Assembly (NCBI GenBank): GCA_023388355.1
Contig: JAEWGI010000011.1
Span: forward strand, 1-48,831
Source: Pseudomonadota bacterium
GTDB taxonomy: Bacteria > Pseudomonadota > Gammaproteobacteria > Xanthomonadales > Xanthomonadaceae
Reading direction: 5' to 3'
Length of the DNA stretch: 48,831 nucleotides
The translations under genes were made by a program, and so were the position numbers. Each line of letters opens with the position of its first letter. Position 1 is the stretch's first letter. Below are positions 6,911 through 14,068 of the stretch, in pieces. The notes beneath the pieces are model-generated. The model saw only the letters and a program-made list of their open reading frames with translations, was not told the DNA's origin and ran no database searches.

Positions 6911-8509
6911 TCAGGACGCGGCGCTCGCTGAGTCGTGGTCCAGTTCGCGGTATTCGAACCAGTCGAAGTCGGCGTGCAGGCGCCGGCCGCTGATGTCCTG
7001 GCAGGCGATGCCGACGAAGTTGCCGGTGAAGCCGCAGGGCAGGGCGTGTTCGTCGGACAGGATCGAGGCGTCGTGCTCCCAGCCCACCGCGCTCCACAGG
7101 TCGCCGTCGCGCGAGTACGCGAAGCGGATGCGGTCGTGGTCGATGACGAGCTTCAGGTAGACGCGTTCGCAGTCGTCGAGCGGGTACTCCTTCTCCACCG
7201 GCCAGCTCACCTGTCCGCGCTCGCAGCGCATCAGTCCGAGGGCGCGTGCGGAGTGCTCCGTGCGAGAGAGGAACAGGTAGTAGAAGCTGTCGGTGCTGTA
7301 GAAGGCGACCAGGCCGGCCATCTGCTGGAAGTCCTCGGGCGAGAACTCGACGCAGGTCGAGGCCTCGACGCGGAACGCCTGCTGTCGGCGCGCGACCAGG
7401 CTCTGCTCGAAGCGCGAGACGATGCTCTCGCGGCCATGCAGGCGCAGCCAGCCGGGGCGCGCGTCGAGGCTGGCCATGGCGGCGTCGATCGGGACGCGCG
7501 GGGCCTGCCAGTGTGGGCCCAGGGCAGGTGCGTCGAAATCGTCGCGCGCCGGCACGGCGGGCCATGGATGGGCGGGCAGGTCGGGCGCGTGGAAGGTGTC
7601 GGCAGGCGTGTTTCCTCCGCGCGCCAGGCGCGGCCATCCGTCGACCCATTCGATGTCCTGCAGCGCGGTTTCGCGGCCCAGGATCGAACGGCCGTTGGGC
7701 AGCGGACGGCGGCACAGGTGGGCCAGGCTCCAGCTTCCGTCGGAGTGCTGCACGAACGAGCCGTGGCCGGCGGCCTGCAGGCGCAGCTTGGGGTCGTGCG
7801 CGCTGGTCAGCAGCGGACCGTCGGGCATCGCCTCGTACGGGCCCTCGATGCGGCGCGAGCGCGCCACCGTGGCCGCGTGGGTGGCGAAGGTGCCGCCCTC
7901 GGCCACCAGCAGGTAGTACCAGCCTTCGATGCGGTACAGGTGCGGGCCTTCCACCAGGCCCAGCGGCGTGCCGCGGAAGATGTTGTGCACCGGGCCGACC
8001 AGGGCGCGTGCGGCCGGATCGTATTGCTGCAGCACGATGCCGCCGAAGCTGTTGTGGCCGGGGCGGTGGTCCCAGACCATGTTGACCAGCCACTTGGGGC
8101 CGTCCTCGTCATGGAACAGCGACGGGTCGAAGCCGGAGTTGTTGAGGTGCACCGGTTCGGACCAGGGGCCTTCGATGTCGGGCGCGGTGACCAGGAAATT
8201 GCGCACGTCCTTGAACTCGCCGGTCCAGCCGCGCACGTCGGTGTAGATCAGGTGGAACAGGCCGTCGGCATGGCTCAGCGCCGGCGCCCACACGCCGCCG
8301 GAGTTGGGGCGGCCGCGCAGGTCGAGCTGGGAGCGGCGCGTGAGCGGCGACGGCAGGGTGCGCCAGTGCACCAGGTCGCGCGAGTGCGAGAGGACCACGC
8401 CCGGGAACCACTCGAAGGTGGAGGTGGCGACGTAGTAGTCGTCGCCGACGCGCAGGATCGAGGGGTCGGGGTGGAAGCCGGTGAGGACGGGATTGCGGAC
8501 GATGGCCAT
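6911..8509 (-). CDS. xynB: Beta-xylosidase, glycoside hydrolase family 43 (two-domain type)
   Basis: A 532-residue protein starting MAIVRNPVLTGFHPDPSILR. The three GH43 acidic residues are visible: Asp15 (GFHPDPSI, general base), Asp128 (GFDPSLF) and Glu187 (LVEGPHLY, general acid). These positions and the length with a C-terminal beta-sandwich domain (from about residue 325) match beta-xylosidases that release xylose from short xylo-oligosaccharides. No signal peptide, so it is cytoplasmic and depends on an oligosaccharide importer. It lies 39 bp downstream of the GH10 gene in the leftward operon. Confidence 0.92.
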   Translation of the reverse strand: MAIVRNPVLTGFHPDPSILRVGDDYYVATSTFEWFPGVVLSHSRDLVHWRTLPSPLTRRSQLDLRGRPNSGGVWAPALSHADGLFHLIYTDVRGWTGEFKDVRNFLVTAPDIEGPWSEPVHLNNSGFDPSLFHDEDGPKWLVNMVWDHRPGHNSFGGIVLQQYDPAARALVGPVHNIFRGTPLGLVEGPHLYRIEGWYYLLVAEGGTFATHAATVARSRRIEGPYEAMPDGPLLTSAHDPKLRLQAAGHGSFVQHSDGSWSLAHLCRRPLPNGRSILGRETALQDIEWVDGWPRLARGGNTPADTFHAPDLPAHPWPAVPARDDFDAPALGPHWQAPRVPIDAAMASLDARPGWLRLHGRESIVSRFEQSLVARRQQAFRVEASTCVEFSPEDFQQMAGLVAFYSTDSFYYLFLSRTEHSARALGLMRCERGQVSWPVEKEYPLDDCERVYLKLVIDHDRIRFAYSRDGDLWSAVGWEHDASILSDEHALPCGFTGNFVGIACQDISGRRLHADFDWFEYRELDHDSASAAS

Positions 8510-8548
8510 GCGGGTGTCCGGCGGGATGGTGGGTGGGAGGTGCCGTGC

Positions 8549-9703
8549 TCAGCGCTCCGAGGGTACCGACAGCACGGCGTCGAAGGCGGGCTTGGGCTGG
8601 CCCTGGCGGTCGAACAGCAGGGTGTAGTTGCTGCGGTCGGGGATCGGGTAGCCGTTCTTCCACGACATGCCGTCCTCCACGCCCCAGACCGACACCCGGT
8701 GCAGCTTGTTGCGACGGCCGTGGAAGATGCCGAACAGCTCGGCGTAGCGGTCCGCCAGCTGCTGCTGCACTTCGGCCGGCAGGCCGCCCTGGTAGGGATC
8801 GAGGAAGGTCTTGAACTCGGGCAGCTGGAACTGCGGATGCATCATGCCCTGGCCGATGATCTGGCCTTCCTTCGTCAGCGGCAGCACGTCCACGTCCAGC
8901 TCGGTCACCATGACCTTGACCCCGAGCGCGGCGTAGGCGTCGATCGCGGCTTCGATGTGCTCGCGCGAGGGGAAGTTCAGCCCCCAGTGGCCCTGGATGC
9001 CGATGCCGTCGATGCGGATGCCGGCGGCCTGCAGCATCTTCACCATGCGCACGATGCCGTCGCGCTTTTCCGGACGCCAGGCGTTGAAGTCGTTGTAGTA
9101 GAGCTCTGCGTCGGGCGCGGCCGCGGCGGCGAAGCGGAACGCGTCGCGCACCAGGGCGTCGCCGTCGCCGTCGTAGGCGCGGGTCCAGAGCGTGTCGCGA
9201 TACTGGCCGTCCTCGCCGATCACCTCGTTGACCACGTCCCAGGCCTGTACCTTGCCGCTGTAGCGGCCGGCGACGACCTTGATGTAGTCGCGCATGCGCT
9301 CGCGCATGGTCGCGGTGTCGGCGGCGGTGCCGTCGGCATCCTCGAAGAACCAGGCCGGGGTCTGGTTGTGCCAGACCAGGGTGTGGCCGACCAGGTACAT
9401 GTCGTGCTGCTGGCCGAACGCGACGAAGGCGTCCGCGGCGGCGAAGTTCCACTTGCCGGGTTCGGGATGCAGCACCTCGGCCTTCATCACGTTTTCGGCG
9501 GTGATGGCGTTGAAGTGGCGTACCGCAAGCGCCTGCGCGCGCGCGTCCTCGCCCGACACCATCCGGTCGTTAACCGCCGTGCCGATCAGGAACGCGTCGG
9601 CGTAGGCGGCCTTGAGCGGGGGCGCGGGCGAAGCGGCATCGATGGCCGGGGCCGATGCCGCGAACAGCACGGCGGCGACGATGGCGAGGGCGTGGCGCTT
9701 CAT
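8549..9703 (-). CDS. Endo-1,4-beta-xylanase, glycoside hydrolase family 10
   Basis: A 384-residue secreted enzyme with a signal peptide (MKRHALAIVAAVLFAASAPA). The GH10 barrel shows GTAVND, the TAENVMK substrate loop, VGHTLVWHNQTPAWF, acid/base Glu160 in WDVVNEV and nucleophile Glu268 in VTELDVDV. It cleaves the xylan backbone internally, tolerating side chains near the cut. Single catalytic domain, no carbohydrate-binding module. Located between GH2 (72 bp) and GH43 (39 bp), all leftward. Whether it works outside the cell or in the periplasm is not visible; in related loci GH10 enzymes of this size act after outer-membrane import. Confidence 0.95.
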   Translation of the reverse strand: MKRHALAIVAAVLFAASAPAIDAASPAPPLKAAYADAFLIGTAVNDRMVSGEDARAQALAVRHFNAITAENVMKAEVLHPEPGKWNFAAADAFVAFGQQHDMYLVGHTLVWHNQTPAWFFEDADGTAADTATMRERMRDYIKVVAGRYSGKVQAWDVVNEVIGEDGQYRDTLWTRAYDGDGDALVRDAFRFAAAAAPDAELYYNDFNAWRPEKRDGIVRMVKMLQAAGIRIDGIGIQGHWGLNFPSREHIEAAIDAYAALGVKVMVTELDVDVLPLTKEGQIIGQGMMHPQFQLPEFKTFLDPYQGGLPAEVQQQLADRYAELFGIFHGRRNKLHRVSVWGVEDGMSWKNGYPIPDRSNYTLLFDRQGQPKPAFDAVLSVPSER

Positions 9704-9775
9704 GGGGACACCTCGATACGGGTCATGGGTTGAAAGGGCACTCGGCCGCAGGCGTCGCGGTTGCCGCCGACGGGT

Positions 9776-12535
9776 CTACTGTTCCGGGCCGACCTGGAGC
9801 TGCAGCGATGCCGGCGGCAGTCCATCCGACGAGACGCGCACGGTTGCGGTCCCCGATTGTCCGTCAAGTCCGCGCACGATCGCCAGCGCCAGGCCGCTGT
9901 AGGCGTCGCGCTCCGGCGAGGGGAAGGCGGTGAGGTCGCGCTGGTCGCCGTTGTCGGTGGCGACCAGTTCGGCCGGACCTTCGACCTGGAAGCGCACGCG
10001 GTTGTCGGCGTTGCGGATCGGGCGGCCCTGCGCGTCGAGCACGCGCAGGGTGACGAAGGACAGGTCGCGGCCGTCGTTGCCGATGCGGTCGCGGTCGGCC
10101 TCCAGCGCCAGGCGCGCGGGCGCGCCGGTGGTTTCCACGCGCGACCGTGCCCAGGGCTTCCCGTCGCGGTAGGCCTGCACCCGCAGCTCGCCGGGCTGGT
10201 AGACCACCTCGTCCCAGCGCAGCCGGTACCCGTACTCGCCCTTCTTCTTCCTGCCCTGCGACACGCCGTTGACGAACAGCTCGGCCTCGTCGCCGCTGGT
10301 GAACACGTGCACCGGCGTGATCTCGCCCACGCGGTCGGGCCAGTTCCAGTGCGGCAGGATGTGGACCATCGGCAGCTCCGGCCGCCAGCGCGACTGGTAC
10401 AGGTAATAGCGGTCCTTGGGGAATCCGGCCAGGTCGATCATGCCGCTGTAGGAGCTGCGCGAGCTGTAGTAGGGCGTGGGCTCGCCGAGGTAGTCGAAGC
10501 CGTTCCAGACGAACTCGCCGGCGACATACGGATGGCGTTCGAGGGTGGCGAAGACCTTGTCGGCGGTGGAGCCGAAGTCCACCGCGTGCAGCTCGTAGGC
10601 GCTGACCTGGTGGCTGGCGTCGTCGCCGCCGCGGCCGTCGCGCACCGGCGCGCTGACCAGCGGCGAGACCGGGAACAGGTACACGCCGCGGCTGCTGAAG
10701 GCCGAGGCGGTCTCGCTGCCGAAGATCACCTTGTCCGGGAACGCCTTGCGGAAAGACGGGTAAGAGGGCGGCGTGCGGATGCGCTCGGTGCCTTCGAACT
10801 CCGGCTCCTGGCGGATGCCCTCGCCCTGGTAGTTGAGGTTGATCACGTCGAACACGGCGGGGAAGGGCATGTCCGCCTTGGCCCAGTTCATCGACGCGGT
10901 GTTGGGGCGGGTCGGATCCTCCTCGCGGGCGATGGCCACCAGGCGGCGGCCGATCTCGGCGCCCGCATCGCCGTCGTACTGCTCGCCGACCTCGTTGCCC
11001 ACGCTCCACAGGATCACCGACGGATGGTTGCGGTCGCGGCGCAGCATCGCGCGCAGGTCGGCCTCGTGCCAGTCGGGGAAGACCAGGTGGAAGTCGAGCG
11101 GGGTCTTCTTCTTCTCCCAGGAGTCGAACACCTCGTCGATGACCAGGAAGCCCATGCGGTCGGTGAGTTCGAGCAGCTGCGTATCGGGCGGGTTGTGCGC
11201 CATGCGGATGGCGTTGACGCCCATCGCGCGCAGGATCTCGAGCTGGCGCTCGGCGGCGCGGCGGTTGAACGCGGCACCCAGCGCGCCCAGGTCGTGGTGC
11301 TGGTTCACGCCGTTGAGCACGATGTGCTCGCCGTTGACGACCACGCCGCGGTCGGCGTCCCACTGCACGTCGCGGATGCCGAAGCGGGTCTCGTAGCGGT
11401 CGACCACGTCCCCGTCCTGGCGCAGGGTGGTGACGGCCAGGTAGAGGTTGGGCTGCTGGGTCGGCGGTGGCCCCCACAGGCGCGGGCTTGCGATGCGCGC
11501 GCGCGAGGTAGCCTTCGTGCTGCCGCCGGCGACCACGTCGAAGAGAAGCGGCGCAATGTGCGCAACCGCCTCGCCGAGCGGCCGGCCGTCCGCGCCGAGC
11601 GCGAAGAATTCGGTGCTCGCCTGCACGCGAACCCGCGCGTCGGTGGTGTTGTCGACCTCGACCGCCATGTGCACGGTGGCCGACTGCGCCGATACTTCGG
11701 GCGTGGTCACCGTCGTGCCCCACTGCGCCACGTGCACCGGCGCGGTGGTGGTCAGGTGCACGTCGCGGTAGAGGCCGCCGCCGGGATACCAGCGCGCGGA
11801 TTCGGGCGGGTTGTCGAGCCGGATCGCGAGCTGGTTGCGGCCGCCGAACTCGACATGGGGCGTGAGGTCCACGCGCCAGCTGTTGTAGCCGTAGGGCCAG
11901 CCGCCGACGAGCCGGCCGTTGAGCCAGACGCTGGCGTAGGACATCGCGCCACCCACGTCGAGATACACCCGCCGGCCCTGGTCCGCCGCGGGAATGTCGA
12001 GGCTGCGGCGATACCAGCCGATGCCCCAGCTCGGCAGCCGGCCCATGCCGCCGTAGGGGCCGTTGGCGATGAACGGGCCGGCGATCGCCCAGTCGTGCGG
12101 CAGGGTGACCGGCTGCCAGGCGCTGTCGTCGAAATCCGCGCGCAGGAACGGCACGTCGCCGACGTCTGGCTCGTGCGCGGGACGCGCGTGGCGCGCGCCG
12201 GGGTCGGCGATGAACCGGTTGGCGGTGGGCAGGATCCAGGGCTTGAGCACGGGGCGGTCGGCGTCCACGTGCACCGCCTTGTCCGGGCGCGCGTCGGCGA
12301 CGCGGCCGTCGGCGCTGCGCTCCACCGCGGGACGCACGTCGTAGTCCAGCCGGCCATCGACGCCGGGCGGATCGCCCGGGTGGAAGCGCCAGCCGTCGTC
12401 GAGCAGGATGGAGGCGCGCGGCGACGCATCCTGCGCGGCGAACGCCGGTGCGGCGGCGGACGCCAGGAACGCAAGCATGAGCAGCGCGGCGGCGGCGATG
12501 CCGTGCGGGAACGGGCGGACGGTGCGTCGGTTCAC
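9776..12535 (-). CDS. Glycoside hydrolase family 2 protein, beta-galactosidase-like, secreted
   Basis: A 919-residue protein with a signal peptide, then the GH2 jelly-roll, Ig-like and barrel domains. Acid/base Glu515 lies in WSVGNEVG and the likely nucleophile Glu608 in IFGSETAS; further C-terminal beta domains follow (from about 690). The GTG start at 12535 is chosen because its GTGA overlaps the stop of uxaC by four bases and the signal peptide begins at once (MNRRTVRPFPHGIAAAALLM). It probably removes beta-linked galactose or a similar sugar from substituted xylan, but GH2 specificity cannot be read from sequence. The exported enzyme is translationally coupled to a cytoplasmic isomerase. 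Confidence 0.85.
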   Translation of the reverse strand: MNRRTVRPFPHGIAAAALLMLAFLASAAAPAFAAQDASPRASILLDDGWRFHPGDPPGVDGRLDYDVRPAVERSADGRVADARPDKAVHVDADRPVLKPWILPTANRFIADPGARHARPAHEPDVGDVPFLRADFDDSAWQPVTLPHDWAIAGPFIANGPYGGMGRLPSWGIGWYRRSLDIPAADQGRRVYLDVGGAMSYASVWLNGRLVGGWPYGYNSWRVDLTPHVEFGGRNQLAIRLDNPPESARWYPGGGLYRDVHLTTTAPVHVAQWGTTVTTPEVSAQSATVHMAVEVDNTTDARVRVQASTEFFALGADGRPLGEAVAHIAPLLFDVVAGGSTKATSRARIASPRLWGPPPTQQPNLYLAVTTLRQDGDVVDRYETRFGIRDVQWDADRGVVVNGEHIVLNGVNQHHDLGALGAAFNRRAAERQLEILRAMGVNAIRMAHNPPDTQLLELTDRMGFLVIDEVFDSWEKKKTPLDFHLVFPDWHEADLRAMLRRDRNHPSVILWSVGNEVGEQYDGDAGAEIGRRLVAIAREEDPTRPNTASMNWAKADMPFPAVFDVINLNYQGEGIRQEPEFEGTERIRTPPSYPSFRKAFPDKVIFGSETASAFSSRGVYLFPVSPLVSAPVRDGRGGDDASHQVSAYELHAVDFGSTADKVFATLERHPYVAGEFVWNGFDYLGEPTPYYSSRSSYSGMIDLAGFPKDRYYLYQSRWRPELPMVHILPHWNWPDRVGEITPVHVFTSGDEAELFVNGVSQGRKKKGEYGYRLRWDEVVYQPGELRVQAYRDGKPWARSRVETTGAPARLALEADRDRIGNDGRDLSFVTLRVLDAQGRPIRNADNRVRFQVEGPAELVATDNGDQRDLTAFPSPERDAYSGLALAIVRGLDGQSGTATVRVSSDGLPPASLQLQVGPEQ

Positions 12536-13953
12536 AGGCGGTACGCCTCCTTCGGCAGGCGATAGGCGAGATCCGCGGCAACCTCGGTCGCCTCGTCCTC
12601 CTCGAGGCGGTGTTCGGACACCAGCCGGGCCAGCACCGCGCAGTCGATCCGGCGGGCGACGTCGTGGCGCGCGGGGATCGAGAGGAAGGCGCGGGTGTCG
12701 TCGTTGAAGCCCACCGTGTTGTAGAAGCCGGCGGTGCCCAGGGTCTGCTCGCGGAATCGCCACATGCCCTCGGGCGAATCGTGGAACCACCAGGCCGGGC
12801 CGAGGGACAGGCACGGCCAGTGCCCGGCCAGCGGCGCGAGTTCGCGCGCGTAGGTGCTCTCGTCGAGGGTGAACAGGATCAGCCGGAACGACGGCTCGTT
12901 GCCGAAGCGGTCGAGCAGCGGCTTGAGCGCGTGCACGTAGTCGGTGCGCAGCGGGATGTCGGCGCCCTTGTCGCGGCCGTGGCGTTCGAACAGCGGACGG
13001 TTGTGGTTGCGGAAGCAGCCCGGGTGGATCTGCATCACCAGGCCGTCGTCCAGGCTCATCGCCGCCATCTCGGTCAGCATCTGGGCGCGGAACAGTTCGG
13101 CATCGGCGGCGCTGGCCTTGCCGGTGACCACGCGCGTGAACAGCGCGCGCGCCTGCCCGGCGGGCAGGTCGGCGGTGGCGCAGCTGGGGTGGCCGTGGTC
13201 GGTCGAGGTGGCGCCCATCGCGGCGAAGAACGCGCGCCGCTGGCGGTGCGCGCGCAGGTAGCCGTCCCAGTCGTGGACGTCCTCGCCGGTGATCTCGCCG
13301 AAGCGCTCCAGCGCGGACGGGAACTGCTCGTGCTCCGGGTCGATCACCGGGTCTGGACGGTACGCGGTGACCACGCGCCCGGCCCAGCCGCTGTCGCGGA
13401 TCGCCTGGTGGTGCCGCAGCGGATCGAGCGGCGACTCGGTGGTGGCGATGACTTCGATATTGAAGCGCTCGAACAGGGCACGCGGGCGGAACTGCGGCGC
13501 CGGCAGCGCCTGGGTGATGGCGTCGTAGTAGCGGTCGGCGCTGTCCGCGCACAGCCGCTCGCGCAGTCCGAACACGTCGTGGAAGACGTGGTTGAGCCAC
13601 ATCGACGAGGGCGTGCCGCGGAACAGGTGGAAGTTGCCGGCGAACAGCCGCCAGGCCGCGCGCGGATCGACCTGGGCGCGCGAGCCGTCGGCGCGCGGAA
13701 TGCCCAGCGCGTCCAGGCCGATGCCCTGGCTGTAGAGCATGCGGAACACGTAGTGGTCCGGCACCAGCAGCAGTTCGGTGGCATTGGCGAAAGCCTCGTC
13801 GCCGGCCCACCACGACGGATCGGTGTGGCCATGCGGGCTGATGATCGGCAGTCCGGCCACCTCCGCATACAGGCGCCGGGCGATCGCGCGCTGGCCGGGA
13901 TCGGACGGGAACAGGCGGTCTTCGTGCAGGTTGAGCGGCTTTGCGGCGGTCAT
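12532..13953 (-). CDS. uxaC: Uronate (glucuronate/galacturonate) isomerase
   Basis: A 473-residue cytoplasmic enzyme of the amidohydrolase superfamily. SPHGHTDPSWWAGDEAF carries the metal-binding HxH (His41, His43). Later landmarks are VIATTESPLDPL, the TAYRPDPVIDP stretch and MQIHPGCFRNHNRPLF. It interconverts D-glucuronate and D-fructuronate, the first step in using the glucuronate released by the neighbouring GH115 enzyme. The ATG at 13953 is chosen because the conserved N-terminus (LNLHEDRLFPSDPGQRAIAR) begins there. It overlaps GH2 by four bases. The next pathway enzymes (UxuB, UxuA, KdgK) are not in the window. Confidence 0.93.
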   Translation of the reverse strand: MTAAKPLNLHEDRLFPSDPGQRAIARRLYAEVAGLPIISPHGHTDPSWWAGDEAFANATELLLVPDHYVFRMLYSQGIGLDALGIPRADGSRAQVDPRAAWRLFAGNFHLFRGTPSSMWLNHVFHDVFGLRERLCADSADRYYDAITQALPAPQFRPRALFERFNIEVIATTESPLDPLRHHQAIRDSGWAGRVVTAYRPDPVIDPEHEQFPSALERFGEITGEDVHDWDGYLRAHRQRRAFFAAMGATSTDHGHPSCATADLPAGQARALFTRVVTGKASAADAELFRAQMLTEMAAMSLDDGLVMQIHPGCFRNHNRPLFERHGRDKGADIPLRTDYVHALKPLLDRFGNEPSFRLILFTLDESTYARELAPLAGHWPCLSLGPAWWFHDSPEGMWRFREQTLGTAGFYNTVGFNDDTRAFLSIPARHDVARRIDCAVLARLVSEHRLEEDEATEVAADLAYRLPKEAYRL

Positions 13954-13985
13954 GACTTCGGATGATGGTTGATGTGTGATGCCCT

Positions 13986-14058
13986 CCACTCGCGGGAAGA
14001 GGGCGTGATCCGGCTTCCTCCTCCGCTGGAGGGGGAGGGCTGGGGCGGGGGCGAGTGG
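13986..14058. repeat. Short intergenic inverted-repeat element
   Basis: An element bounded by the 8-bp inverted repeat CCACTCGC (13986-13993) / GCGAGTGG (14051-14058). Inside, on the minus strand, it reads CCCCGCCCCAGCCCTCCCCC then TCCAGCGGAGGAGGAAG. This is the same module as in the tandem array at 25921-26291 and the 3' end of the 241-bp repeat. It fills the gap between the GH115 and uxaC genes. Confidence 0.65.
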
Positions 14059-14068
14059 CGGCACGGGT

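Noticed and set aside
6935..9733. Very long open frame on the forward strand across the GH43 and GH10 genes
   Set aside because: Antisense shadow: high GC at third codon positions keeps the opposite frame open. The translated product is low-complexity Val/Ala/Gly/Arg/His with no family, while the reverse genes have full catalytic motifs.
12536..13813. N-terminal extension of the GH2 protein reading through uxaC
   Set aside because: The frame is open upstream of GTG 12535, but that part is an off-frame translation of uxaC. The signal peptide and GTGA overlap define the true start.
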